Positions 44,661-57,017 are shown, counted from the first letter of the stretch. The stretch is DNA of 64,000 nt from Moniliella sp. 'wahieum' (GCA_003971905.1 RSEE01000039.1:62001-126000), one strand, 5' to 3'. Numbers and translations: made by a program. Notes: a model not told the origin generated them from the sequence alone.

Positions 44661-45719
44661 TGTTACGATGCATCCGGTTATCTTCTGACGCTGAGCCCCG
44701 CATGTCGAAGACATCTCAGCCCAATACACGTCAGTCTGTTTTAGACTAGCGAGAGAGAGCCAGTCGACACCTTATCCTGCTGCGCGGATATCATCCGTCG
44801 CCCGCCATGCCGTCGATGGGCTCATTGGTACACGATGCTTTGTGCCCATTGCACCCAGTTAGTGACAGAACCCTTCCTGCTGTGCCCGACTATACGCACC
44901 GTCAGTGACTTTCAGCGCATGGGCTGTGCATTTTTAGTCTTAATCTCTCAGGAAAAAGTGCCCCGCATTCTGTCACAGTCGGGGCTAAGGCGAGGGAGAC
45001 CAGGATCGGACTAGGCCAAGGGGGGTGTAGCAATCGTTCGTGGGGAAGAAACAAGAACAGAGGACATGGTGCGAAGTGGAAGGAACAGGGAAGGAGCGAG
45101 ACGCTCGAGACGAAGGAAGAAATTGGAAATGGGAGCGAGATCAGCCAAACTATGACACATTCCGTCTATATCTGTCATGCATCATGCACATCATGGGGCA
45201 CTTGAGGCCTGGTTTCTTCTGTTGTAGAGAAGCAGCCATGTCTAGGCTTGCTGGCTGTGGTCCTTGTTGACCATCCTCTGTCTTTGGTCTGCCCGACTAC
45301 CCGTTCCTCTCTCGCTCTTCCACCTTCTATACCACTGCCCTTATACGCTTATTACGAAATTCCGACTTACGTCGAGTACACTGCAAGCCGCGGTTACCCT
45401 CATCAGTGGCGCTTTTGCTCTTCTTTAGGACTCTGTCTTCTGTTCCCGCCCACTATACAGCGTACAGAGCATGGTAACGCGAGCTCCTGGGCCCCTTCAA
45501 CTGGTCTAACGACCTACGTACGCGGCTCCTACCTCGGACTGTCTGAGCTGCCGCCTTTGCACGCAGGCAGCCACCCAAACTAGACAGTCTCTCCTCTTAC
45601 CGCTCGGTTCAACCAGGATCTGAAGCAGGACCTAACGTACGAGACACCTATTGGCCTGTCCAAGGGTTTATACCCCAAACTACAGGGGGAGTCCCATCTC
45701 GGGACCCCCCCTATGATAA
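44661..45719 (+). mobile_element. Solo LTR, family A (copy 2)
   Basis: Second copy of the TGTTACG-starting LTR, 1,059 bp, same orientation as the copy at 34067. The flanking 5-mers GTTTC (44656-44660) and GATTC (45720-45724) look like a slightly decayed target-site duplication, so this too is a solo LTR. It is about 200 bp longer than copy 1 through an extra internal segment. It is a fossil, older by its flanks than copy 1. Confidence 0.75.
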
Positions 45720-45892
45720 GATTCTTAACTCTCCTCAATGCGAACACGTGGCATGAATGAGATGCAAAACCTTGCAGAACCCCATTTCGATGCCTTGTCG
45801 TGTTTTTCTGGGACCAATATTAGTCTCGATAGGCAGAAGACTGTCGGAGAGAGTGGTGTGTATAGGGGGGCATTGCGTGTGGTAGTTTCTTG

Positions 45893-45923
45893 GGTTACCG
45901 GTTACATGGTTACCGGTTACCGG
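45893..45923. repeat. GGTTACCGGTTAC direct repeat
   Basis: GGTTACCGGTTAC occurs twice around ATG and is followed by CGG, giving four GGTTAC words in 31 bp. GGTTACC is itself nearly palindromic. Confidence 0.6.
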
Positions 45924-45936
45924 AGACACAGAAGGG

Positions 45937-45946
45937 TGACCGGTGA
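45937..45946. promoter_or_regulatory. TGACCGGTGA element, copy 5
   Basis: Exact decamer beyond the 3' end of FAB1 and outside the solo LTR; no promoter assigned. Confidence 0.3.
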
Positions 45947-46244
45947 TGTGTGATATGTGATATGTGCTGTGTGATATATTGCATGGCGGTTGAAAGTTGA
46001 AACGAAGGCGGTGTGGCGGAACGCGGAACACTTGCTTGCACGCCTCCCCGTTTCCGCACGCGGCACGGGCATAGCTAAGGTGTGGGCAGTAACTAGTAAC
46101 TGGGGTAACCCCACACCCTAGCCCGCCCTGTCCAGTCTGCCCTCTGCCATCACAAGGCCCTACCACCTCCCCCACCTCCCCCACCTCCACCGCCTCCACC
46201 TGGCCGTGGGGCATTAAAATACATTACCTTGTTTCCACCCGACC

Positions 46245-49200
46245 CTACAACACGCTCGGCAGCCCTCGCTCTTCGCTCCCCGCTCCCGTGGGGCACGCGA
46301 CAAAGTACTCGCGCACTGCCGTCTGCAGGCGCTCGGCGTACTCGCCCGGCGGGAGGATGGTGACGTTGTGTTTACCATCGGGCGACTTGAGCACGCGCTT
46401 GGACGTGCTCTCCAGTGCTTGCCCCATGTAAACGCCCCGAGATAGTCCACCAACTGCACCCGCACCCGCGTGCCCGCTACCGCCACCAGCAACGAATAGT
46501 CCATCCGGTCCGCTGCACTAGGAACGCCACGTCGCGCTCGAGCGCATGCAGTAGCCGCTCCTTCTCGGGCGCAGGTACAAATGCGCTGCGCCGCATTTGT
46601 TCCGCCCACTCGGCATCGTGCCACACATGGCCGCTAGGTCCGAGGCGAAATTGGCATGCTTCACCCGTCGGTCGCGGATGCCCTTGAGATCAAAGCGCAG
46701 CAGTGGCCCAGCCCCGGCAGGATGGGCAAATACATTGTCCAGCACCATCGATTCATTTGCTTCCGAGGAATCGGCCGGTGGGTGTCCTTGATCTTGATGC
46801 TGTAGACGCCGAGGATGCGGACCAGCAGACTAGGCTGGTGGCTGGTGGCGCAGTGGGTCGCGTACGCCAAGTACGAAGGCGCAAAGTCCAGGAACGCTTC
46901 CTCTCCATGGTCCAGACGGCCTGCAGTTGCTTGGCCACCAGCTTGCCATCTGACGAACGGAAAAATGCCGAGGAGGACTTGCCGCCACCAGCGGCCCGTT
47001 GGTACAATGGCTCAACGACTCTACCAAATCCGTCTCCCCCATGCCCCACAGGGAACGCAAGCGGGCAAACGAAGCGGCGTGCCATGCGGTACAAGATACC
47101 TTGAGCGCGCCCCGGGTGACCGTGTGCTTGACATGCGCTGAGTGGGGGTAGTGGGGGTAGGTGGGCGTGCCATGGCCGCCATCCGAGTCATACTCATCCT
47201 TTTCAGGCATGCTGTACAGGCTGGGTGTCGACACGGGACGCAACGGGTATACGGCGCCTTGCGCGGCCACGTATGGTCCCTTCTTCGTTCTGCCGCGAGG
47301 AGAGGCGACGAGCTTGTTGAACGTAAGCAACGACGCATCCTTGGCCCGTTTCTTGGCCTTGGTCAGCCTACTGTGCGCTCGGGCGGTAGAACTGCGCGTC
47401 GGGATCGTCAGGGTCGGGAGGCGGTGGCTCAGCGGTGGACTGTTGGGAAGTGGAAAACAGTGGAGCGGGAAGGTTGCGCAGTCAACTCTTCCATCGAATC
47501 CTTGGGCTCGAGTGGGGAGCCCGCCGAATCCCGGCTGACCGCATGGGAATGAACGGCCCGTTGGAAACTAGGGAGGCTGAGGGTGTACGCCACGACGGAC
47601 AAGGGATCGTTCATGCGCACCACGACAGAAGACGAAGGCAGCATCACCTCCTCTTCCCAGGGGGGCCAGGCATAGTGCGTCTCTGGCATGGGATCAGCAA
47701 GGTACTTCCCCCACCAAGCCTCGGCCCGTGCCGCCGCAGCGTGGGCCGCATCATGCAACGCTATCCGTGCATCGTTCAGCTCTGTGATGGGGGTGGAGCG
47801 GATGGTGGTTTCGAGGTGGGTGTGCTCCTCGGCGAGAACCTGGCGCAGCGCATACAGTCTGGCTCGAGGAGAGCTGGGGTCATCCTGTGCCTCGCTCGCC
47901 GCGGCACCAGCCGCTTCCGCCTGCTGCGCCAGGATGAGCGCGGCGTTGTCTAGGTGACGCTGCACCGACGTATAGAAGGACTGGGTCCAGTCCACAAGCG
48001 TCTCGCGTGTCTGGAGATCGTCAGCTCGGCTCTTCACAAAGGAATTCCAACGTACCGCTTCCAAACGCCGCTCCTTCTCCTGGGGTGGGGACGGAAGGAA
48101 GGGATCTTGGAGCTGAAGGTGATAAACGACGAAAGCGAGAAGCTGTGGCCTTGACCACGGCGTGGGTCGTACGGAAGAAGAAATGGGGGTGGGCCGGGGC
48201 TGGGAGGGAAGGCCGTCGGCGGTAAAGGTGTGGTAGATCAGCATTTCGACAAACTTGCCCAAAGACCACAGGTAGGCACCCGGTGAGAGCCATTGGGTCT
48301 TGGACGGGACCCCGTCGACAACCGTCCAGAGCGAGACGGGCCCAATGGGACCGTGAACGAGTGGGTCGGAATCGACGCCCAAGTCAGCCTCGGCTTGCTG
48401 CTTAGCGCGGCGCACCAGGCCATCGGCCAAGCGAAGCGCCTGGCGTGCAGGCTCAATCCCAACTTGGAGTAACTCGGCCACAGCCCGTGCCTCGCTCTCG
48501 GGATCGGCTTTCTCCGACTGGCTGTGCGCCGAATCACTCTGCTGGCCACGCTCACCCGGGAAGACAAGGCGGGTTCCCCCGCCCGCGCGTACCGCTCGAG
48601 CGGAAAGGGTAAAAGGTACCCATTGTGCGCTAGGGTCCAGCATGTCTCCTCTCCATACGCCACGTCGGGCGGCGCCTTGCTTGGCTCCGCCCCCGCCCCT
48701 TCCCCTGGCTCTGCCTCTGGCCCCGCCCCTGGCCCAGCCCCGGCCGCGGCAGCCAAGGCTAACGTCTCCACCACCTGTCCTAGGCGTACATCGCCTGTCT
48801 TGCGAAGCGCGCGGAAAAAGTCGATCGTTACCCATTCCGCATCATCGCCCAAGATCAAGGGCCGAGGCAGAGCCTCTGCCTTGTCGGTCGAGGTGGCTCG
48901 TCAGAGGCTATGCCCTGCGCCAAGTCCGCGTCCGAGGAAGGAAGTGTCATCGAAACGCTCCGGGGCTTGGCTTGTATTGGGCGCGGGAAGGTGAGACTTG
49001 TGACGCGGCGCTGTTCGTGGCGCACGGGAGGGGAGTGTCCTGGGTGACGAAGGGGTGGGGTGGGCGGACGTGCCTCCCATGTCGTTGGGGCGAAGGGCGT
49101 CCGTGGGTATTGGGATCGGCGTAGGCGGTGGGAGGGGGATAGCGCGAATCAGGGCTATCGCTTGGGACGAAGCGAAACTTTTCCCTTCCCTTTGGAGGAA

Positions 49201-51484
49201 GGGAGACGTGGGCGATCCGCTCGACCTTGGTGGGTCGTGTCCAACGCACGGCCTGCACCGCCTGCGCCGCATGCTCCGACTCGGGCTCCGATGCGCTACC
49301 CTCATCATTCTTGCGATGAAAAGGGTGGTGGGAGGAGGAGAGGGTGCGGCGGAAAGAAAAAGAGTGCGAGACCGAGTAAACGAAGGACGTCGCGATGAAA
49401 CTGGAGAGGTGTTTGACGTTTCCTCATTTCCCCAAAGTGAACGGAGAAAACGCGAAACGGAACCAGGGCGCGGTTGGTGCAGATGCCCAAGCCGGCTTAC
49501 AGAAATGGTTGAAGCGAGGTGACTGATGTGTGGGCGCGTCGGGTGCGAGGGGGCATCCTCAACGCGCAGGATGCGCTCACTGTTCCATCTCTGCTCCTTG
49601 GGGCGCACAATGAGTGTGCCTTGGTGGTTGGGACGTACCGAAGAGAGTAAGGACCAAATCTGCTTCCCCCAACCATCCTTCTCTTTCGCGTGAGTCTCGG
49701 AGACAGTGGGGTGGCATCACGGGCGGCGGGATTGAAGTCGGCACATCTTCCGGATAGGGCAGTTCCATCCCCATATTGGCCAAGAACTGCGCTTCAAGCA
49801 GCATCGCCTGCCCGGCATACATCTAGCAAACATAGATCAGCTCACGTCTCTTGCCCGCAGGGAAGGAAACAGACGACGTACCAGGGTACGCAACATGTCC
49901 ACCACGCGTCTTGCCTCGGAAGCCGAGCGGGCATGGATGGAAAACGTCCCGCCCACCAAATGAATCTTATCCTCGCCCCCCGAAAGTGCGGAAGGGAGAG
50001 GCGGTGTTGGCAAAAGCGAGCTTCCTGGGGAGGATCGAACCGTTGCGAGTTCCAAGGGGGTAGGGATATTGGAGGAGGAGGAGGAGGAAGAGGAAGGATA
50101 CACTCGTCCAAATAGGTCGGGCTCATCGGACTGGCTGGGTGGTCGGGGGAAAGAGGACCAGCGTACCCTGGACGAGGGGCCCGGCACGTCCTCCGTGTCC
50201 CCTAAATGCGCATCAAGATGGGAGAGTGGCACCTGCTTCCCCTCAAGAAAGACTTCGACCTGGAGTTGAACTTTGGCAACTCGGGTGGAAGGCTCACACG
50301 CTTCAACAATCCGTGCCGCAAACGCGCTCGGCCCGTTCCACTGTCAGTCTTTCCGCCTCGGACGCAGTTAGGGTGAGTGTCACGCCCTCTGGTCCTGGCG
50401 TCTGGGGCGGCAGGGGTGGCCTACGCTCACGGTGTGGTGTACGAGACGGTCCGGAAGCAGCGATGGCGGCAAGGTGCGCATGAGCACGGCTTGTACCTCC
50501 TTCCTTTTCTTTCTCTTCCTCTTTCTCCTTCTCTTTCCCTTTCTCTCTCTCTTTCTCTTGGGCTTGTCTTCGCTCACGCTCGAAGGAGGACGGGGTGATG
50601 TGGAAGGGGTTCGAAACGCCTCCGAGCCCAAAACGCCCACCCCATGGGCTGCGATGGAGGCCAAGTGCATGACCGACGGCATGTCCTCTGCGCCTACCGT
50701 GCTCGACACGGCCGGTTCGGGCAGTGCCAGACTCGAACCCGATGCAGGATTGTCGGCAGTGACGACGACCGCGGGAGCGGCAACGGCAGGGCGTATGTGC
50801 ACGCCATCGGAACTGTATTCAGTATGAGGCTTGCGTTTAGACGTCTTGGCACCAGCGCGCAAAGTGAGCGGCGCCGGTTCCTCAGTGGACGACGTACTCA
50901 GGGCATGCGTCAGCATCTTGACCGCGACCGAACGGCGCATGATCCGCTCTTGCTCGCCCTCCCCCAACAGGCACAGCTGCCACTCATCCGACTCGGTCTC
51001 GCGAACCTGGTCGGGACCGGGCGCGGGGACAGGATCATCCGCAAGGGAAGGGGAAGCGCGCCAGAAAAGGCCCAGGCCCATCGCGAGACTTGGGTGGAAG
51101 GGGTGGGCGTGGGCGCAGGAAGGCGTGGTGGGCAGCGACCGAGCCCAAGCGCCGTGCCTGGAGACGGATCCATCCTGGCTTCTCCGTCTTGGGTGGTGTG
51201 GCGGCTGGTGTAGAGTGGGTCCAGCCGCCAGGCCAGACTGGCGGAGGCGGCGAGGGAAGCAAACGTGTCGGGGCTGCCAAGGACAGAGAGGGCGGAGAGG
51301 ACAGCGTCGAGGATTTGGGGGACGGTGGACCCGTCGAGCGGGCGGCGTGAGGGGGCTGGGCAGCCCAGTGGGCGCGGGCGAGGGCATGCAGATGGGTGGA
51401 AAGGCAGTGGGGAGGGCGAAGAGGAGGGGTGGGTGGGGGACTAGGGGGGGAGAGGGGGGTGTGATGGCCGGCGGCACTGGACAT
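46245..51484 (-). CDS. FAB1: Phosphatidylinositol-3-phosphate 5-kinase Fab1 (PIKfyve)
   Basis: Large minus-strand gene, outer limits 46245-51484, about 1,740 codons. Fab1 makes PI(3,5)P2 on vacuole/endosome membranes. The C-terminal kinase domain is clear: the Gly/Ser loop GGKSSSAFFRSSDGKLVAKQ, YLAYATHCATSHQPSLLVRI, FAHPAGAGPLLRFDLKGI (the DLKG catalytic motif), MDYSLLVAVAG, and VDYLGAFTWGK with PPGEYAERLQTAVREYF at the end. Upstream, AYLWSLGKFVEMLIYHTF and GPIGPVSLWTVVDG belong to the Fab1-specific middle region, and LYAGQAMLLEAQFLANMG fits the end of the TCP1-like (CCT) domain. The N-terminus (start MSSAAGHHTPLSPPSPP at 51484) is Pro-rich, and I see no FYVE zinc finger. Many one-base slips break the frame; intron content is unresolved. 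Confidence 0.85.
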
Positions 51485-53222
51485 GGCCACGGCGCCGCGT
51501 GATCGCGGCTCATCGGCCCACGGCAGAGGGAGGGGGGGGGGTAGCGGGGGCGGTGGTGGTGGTGGGGGGGGCGATGGCGAGGGCCGAGGGCGGGGGCAAG
51601 GGCGATGGCGAGGGCGGAGCAGCAGGAGGCAATCAATGCTCAATCAACGCTCAGCCATCGGATGGCTGAGCAGGCGCATGCGATCCACCGCCTGCCGTCC
51701 GCAGCGTAGCACCCCAGCTCCGACAGCCGACAGCCGCCTGGCCCCGATGGGATCTGGCTGTCCAGCGCAGGCAGCAGCGCACTCTCCATCGCCATCGCCC
51801 GTATCACATTGCATCATATCACACGGCCCATCACACCTCGCCTCTGCAGCCGCACAGTCCATCCGACACCACCCCATCGACCATCTGTGCCTAGTATTAG
51901 TCCCCCCTTCCATCGTCGTACGCCATTTCGCTTCCCGATTGAGGCTCAAGCCTCACCCTTCAGGCGTCATCCTTAGGGCAACATGCCCGCCAACTCATCC
52001 ATGGGGCAGCAGCCCAACAGCTCCAACACCAGTTTCCGTCACCAGTATGCACTTTTGCTCGCTTCTTGGCCCCCACATCATAGGCATCACAGCAATACTA
52101 GTGCCTCGCCCATTGTAGGGCCCAATGTGCCAAAACAGAACACCCTATCCCCCGACATGTCACAGAGAATATGCATGGCCGTTCCACACGGCACCAGCAA
52201 ACTACGCTTGCAGCATACAATGCAAGCACACATGATGCCCCACACCACCCCTCAAACCCTCCAACTTCCTCCCGATCGTTCGTTCCAGGCAGGTCTCCGT
52301 GTAGTTCAAGCGGGCCGCGAACCTGGCTGAAGCTACAAAAAAGTTGCCTGGACCACCATCGCCAGCATGGAATGGTCGCCGCGGTGGTCAACCCAGGGCG
52401 AGAAGCGCACAGACACGGCGTGAACTCATTGTCTGCACGGGCCTGGCCGAATACGATTCCGATGCCACAACCATTGGCGAAAAGAGAGAGAGCGTGGAGA
52501 TATGCTGCCCTAAATCCTATCTCCTTGTTGACCAGGTCTTATGAGAGCAACACTGGGTGGGGTAACAAGGTAGGCATCGTCTTCGATACGCCCAGTGCCA
52601 ATCGACGGAGGGCAGCAAGTGACGTGGTACTTGACTTAGTGTGGAAGACTCGCCTAGGTGGAGGGAACGCGTGCGGATAAGGGGAAGCCGCGGAGCCAGG
52701 CGGCAGCCAGGACGCGATGCTGTGCCTCCCTCGGAAGAAGGCGTGACTGGGCTGCACCCGTGGAAACAAACGCCAGAGGGTCCCGAGCCATCGATGGTAA
52801 AAGGAGGCGACAACTCTACGTATTACATCCAGTGTAGTATACTTAGTAGGTGGGGAAATGTGTAAGACCCGGGGGTCGGATTCCGACATGAAGCACAGAC
52901 GTAAAAGTGTGAGGGGCGCGAAGAGATGGATATGGGGCCAGCACGCCCGCATGTGTGGGACGGTGCGGGGCGGGAGCGCCGGACGCAAGACCGATCCTGG
53001 TGCGTGCGATGCCTGCCTCGGCGTGGGGGGGGCGGCGCGACGCGTCAAGGCAATCCCCCTCCGCTGCTCTCCTGGGCAAGACAAGTGTGGGGCTGCTGAT
53101 GTAAAAGCGGCGCGCACCACCTCTTCGCTTTGGCTGCCAAAAAAAAAAACAACAAAAAAACCAGCCAGCAAGCCTAGCACGCCTCCTCTCCACCACTTTT
53201 CTGCTGCTGCTCCCCCCCACGC
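51485..53222. other. Divergent spacer FAB1 / KAP114
   Basis: 1.7 kb. G-run repeats near 51520-51610 (FAB1 leader side). A small open frame at 51983-52330 is listed separately. An A-run (53138-53159) lies about 65 bp before the KAP114 ATG and is followed by a C/T-rich leader. Confidence 0.45.
51983..52330 (+). CDS. Small orphan open frame, possible gene
   Basis: 115 codons, MPANSSMGQQPNSSNTSFRH to LRVVQAGREPG, Gln/Ser/His/Met-rich and without a known domain. A GTATGC donor-like sequence follows the first 21 codons, so the real gene might be spliced. Just downstream (52330-52380) another frame reads YKKVAWTTIASMEW. The evidence is only base composition unlike the flanking GC-rich DNA and a well-placed ATG. 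Confidence 0.22.
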   Translation: MPANSSMGQQPNSSNTSFRHQYALLLASWPPHHRHHSNTSASPIVGPNVPKQNTLSPDMSQRICMAVPHGTSKLRLQHTMQAHMMPHTTPQTLQLPPDRSFQAGLRVVQAGREPG

Positions 53223-56200
53223 ATGGCTGATCCTGACGCGGTTGCCCAGCTCCTCGCCCAGACCCTCGACGCCGACACGGGCCTCGCTCCCATGCCGAGG
53301 CCCAGCTGCAGCACCGCAAGGCCAGCGACGGCCTCTTTGGCCCTGCTCTCGTCCAGGTCGCTGCCACCCCGGCCGTCCCACTGCCCATCCGCCAAGCCGC
53401 TTCCTTGCTTCTGCGCCAGGTTGTCGATGCCACCTGGTCTCCTCTCGGCGCCAACTACACAGGCGTAAACGGCGAGGCCATGCCCGCCGCGGCCAAGGCC
53501 CAAGTTCGCGCCACCCTCCTTGAGCTCCTGCTCTCTGACGAGCGCAAACTTCGACTCGCCTCGGCCCTCACGCTCAGCCACGTGGCCAGCACCGACTTCC
53601 CCGACCAGATCCCCGAGCTCCTGCCTGTCCTCATTTCCGCACTTGATCCAGCCAATGTTACCCCGCACAAGGCTCATGGCGCCCTCGTCTTCCTGTCCGA
53701 GTTTGCCCGTTCCGAGTTGGACGAGCACCAGCTCCTCCACCTTACCGATCAGCTTCTCCCCAGTCTCGAGGCCATCGTCTCATCGCCCCAAGGCATCGAT
53801 GCCCACCTACAGGCCCGCGCTGTTGTCTGGTGCGTCAGATGCTCGAGGCTACCTACTTGATCCGGGAACAGTTCCCTCAAGCGGCCCAGACGGCGCTTGA
53901 GACTGTGCTCCCCCGTTGGATCCCAGCCCTTCTCCAGCTCGTGCGGCAAGGCGAGCAGGGCTTGCATGCACTCGCCACGAGCGCCCAGGGAATCGAAACA
54001 TGGGAACAGCTTGCACTCACTGCCGAGGCGCTGCGCACGCTTCAGCTGGCCTCGCATGTCAAGCCTGTGTTCAAATCGCACGTGTCGGACGTGGTCGTTG
54101 CCTCCCTCGCTGTTACCCGCGCTGCCGCACAGGCTTTGGAAACCTACGAAACCAGCCCCTCGGCAGAGGGGAGCCGGCTGACTTCCCCCCCGAAGGCGAT
54201 GGGGACATTGCTTCCTCCCTCCCGGGTGTGGCGATGCAGCGGTGGAGACGGCCAGCGCGCTTCTCCGCGCGTACCACAAGACGGTCTCCAACCTGCTCCA
54301 ATCTTCTCCGCCCGGTCAGGAAGGTGGCATCTCCCTCCTCGGCTCCTGGGTCGAAAGTTTGACCCAACTTGCGATGGTGACCAACGAGCAAGAGGAGGAA
54401 TGGTCTGTCGACATCAACGCCTTTGTCGCCGAGCTTGACGAGGCCGATGGCGGAGGTGCCATCTTTGCTGGCACGGAATCCTTGCGCGCCACTGGGCTCG
54501 AGACCGTGTCGGACCTATTGGAGGTGATTCCGGACGCAAGTGTCAAAGCATTGGTACGCGCTGTGCCGGCGCGCGTGGCCGTCGGAGAGGCGTACCGCGC
54601 TCAAGGGCGATCAGATTGGTGGAAACCGATTGAGGCTATCCTGCTCCTCTTGGGAGGCAACGGAGACCTGCTCGCTGAAACGCCGGCGTTTGAACTGGAA
54701 AAAACGTTTGATCTGGCCGTGGCGCCGTATGTGCAAAATGCCCCGCCTCTTTTGACCGCCCAAACGTTCCTCTTTGCCTCCCAGTTTGCCGCCGCCTTGC
54801 CCCTCAGCATCTCTCTTCAGTTCCTTAACGCGGCCACCCTCACTCTGGGCGGCAGCGATGCGATTGCGACGGCCGCCGCGACGCGGACCGTGCGCAACTT
54901 TTATCGTCACTTTGCCTCCTCTACCACGCCACCTGAAGCCAGCGAGTGTGCGCCGACTCTCCTGGGCCACCTGGGCCGTCTGTTGCAAAGCACCCAGACT
55001 GCTGAACAAAGTGACACGAGCGTTCTGGTTCTGGAGGCCGTGCAGGCTGTTGGCGTCGCTGCGCTCTCCTCGGTAGTGTCAGCGCTGCTGAAGCGTCCGC
55101 GCTGGCCGAGGGCGTGGTGCACACCTTCCTGGCCCAGCGAGACGATCCGGTAGTGAGCTCGGTGGCGAGGATGTGTTGGAGGCGTTTGTGTCCCAGGTGC
55201 AAGCGCCGGCGGATGTGGCCATTCTCAGTGCTGCATTCCCCTTGTTGGCTGGGTACGTGGTGCGCCCGACCGAGGCCGAGGTGCAGCTGGAAGGCAGTAT
55301 CGAGGGGGCGACCAAGGAGGACATGGGACGCTGGGCTACGCGGGCGGCAGCTACTCTGGCATGTGTTGATGCGTTGCTGCGTGCGGCTCAGCCCGATGCA
55401 CTGCTACAGGTCCAAGCTGCCTCCACACTTCTCCCCGCCCTGGTGGGTGCCTGGGCTGAGTTGGGACAAGACCGGGACGTGCAGCAGGCGCTCGTCCAGA
55501 GCCTCACCTACCTCATTGGCAAGGCGCCCGAACCCACACTGGCCTGGAACGGGCTTCCCATCACCCTTGCGCCTAGCGCTGCCACCTCGACACGCGCCTT
55601 CCTTGCTCCCGTGCTCACGGCCTTGCTCGACCCCGAGGACACGCTCGAGACGGCCGGGTTGGCGCTTGGGCCGTTCCTTTGTGCCCTGATCCGGAGGGAG
55701 AAGGGCATGCTCCAACAGAGCAGCGAGCTGCTCCGTGCCCTCGTCTCTCGCCTCAAGGCAGCCAAGACAGCATCCTTAACCCACGGCATCCTCGTGCCCC
55801 TTCTCTACCTGATTGCCGGCCCGACGCTGGTGTGCCCGCCGGACCCGATGCGCTGGCTGTGCTCGCTGCGCTGGACTTGGGTGACGGGACAGGGCTGCAG
55901 CTCGTGGCGGAACGCTGGATGCAAGAGACGGGATCGCTGCATGGCGTCTGGGCACGCAAGGTGAACGCCCTGGCGCTGCTGCGTCTGCTGCGGGAGGGAG
56001 GGGATCTGCTACTGACGCTACCTGTACGGGGGAAGTGCTACCGACAGGAGGCAAGATTGTAACGCGTTCCATGGCCAAGGCCAACACACTCTACCGCTCC
56101 GTGCCGCTTGCTGTGGGTGCGCTGATGGGGTGCTGGACGAGTGGGAGTCGGCAGGCCAGGAGCCCGAGGCGGAGGAGGTCGACGAGGACGGGTGGGACGA

Positions 56201-56462
56201 CGAGTCGTTGGGGGGCATGCACGTGTCGGACCTGCTGGATCTGGGAGTGATGGACGAGGCCGGCGCAGTCGATCCAGCGGCCGCGATGGGCAAGGAAGAG
56301 TGGGCTCACGACCCGGTCGCCACCCTGGACCTGAGGGGGGAAGTGCCGCGGCGGCTGAAAGAGCTGGGGCCGACGCTGGAGGCGATGCAGGGCGCCCGTC
56401 CAGGCTTGTGGGACGAGCTGGGGGACAAGTACAAAGGTCTGCTGGCCAAGGCGATGGCGTAG
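53223..56462 (+). CDS. KAP114: Importin-9 / Kap114 karyopherin
   Basis: Nuclear import receptor of the importin-beta family; Kap114 carries TBP, histones H2A-H2B and Nap1 into the nucleus. It starts MADPDAVAQLLAQTLDADTG at 53223. HEAT helices follow: RQAASLLLRQVVDATWSPLG (importin-beta N-terminal domain, Ran-binding part), LRLASALTLSHVASTDFPDQ, and FVAELDEADGG after EEEWSVDIN, a family-typical turn. The long solenoid continues to an acidic C-terminal loop (PEAEEVDEDGWDDESLGGMH), then LSDLL-like helix SDLLDLGVMDE and a last helix, ending KYKGLLAKAMA at 56462. Acidic C-terminal insertions are typical of Kap114/IPO9 and help histone handling. About seven single-base slips (for example near 53300, 53830, 54235, 55085, 55150, 55845 and 56090) split the frame. 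Confidence 0.82.
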
Positions 56463-57017
56463 GCGCTGCGCTCGATGGCCAGGATGCCGCCGCCGCCTGG
56501 CCTCTCTCAGCCCGCGCGGCAGGCCCAGTGCCATGACGCGGGGGACAGCCGCCGTTGTGTAGCCGAGAGAGGCGGATCGGGACGGCGCTCAAGCTGAACG
56601 GTCGGTGAACGAAGTGCTGAGTAGCCCAGGGCGCTTGGTCGGAGCGACGGCCCAATGCATCGATGACGACGACGCGTGAGGATGGTTGTTCATATAGGTG
56701 ATGGGTTAGTTGCATGGCGATGCGAAGACGTACGGTTCTAATCCGCTGCTCGCCGTCTTCGATCCTCGTGGTGGCCCTCGAGTTGGTCAGTGCGTCCAGC
56801 TGAGCATTCAGCCCAGTGTGCGGCCCGCTGGTCCGACGGCAGCTATGACGTTGCCCTGCAAGAAGAGGAGATCGACGTTTCCCTTGTAGCTTGCCCTCGA
56901 CGTCATTCGCCCTCTTGCCTGCATCATTAGGCCTTAGGTGCTGGTGGTATAAATCGCATGCCTTCGCTCTCCTCGTTCTTACCCTCATATGCCCACGATC
57001 CCCACCTGAGCAACACC
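56463..57017. promoter_or_regulatory. Spacer and promoter of the small hydrophilic-protein gene
   Basis: 555 bp. A TATAAAT box at about 56948-56954 lies 64-70 bp before the ATG of the next gene. No other feature seen. Confidence 0.5.

Larger units (their letters stand above)
45720..46244. other. Spacer with short-word repeats, FAB1 3' side
   Basis: Contains a GGTTACCGGTTAC repeat (45893-45923), the fifth TGACCGGTGA (45937-45946) and a GTGATATGTGATATGTG microsatellite (45946-45966). On the + strand 46160-46205 repeats CCACCTCC. No gene seen. Confidence 0.5.

Noticed and set aside
34067-45719. The two 0.9-1 kb repeats as the LTR pair of one 11.6-kb element
   Set aside because: The left copy is flanked on both sides by its own perfect GCTTA duplication, so it is an independent solo LTR.
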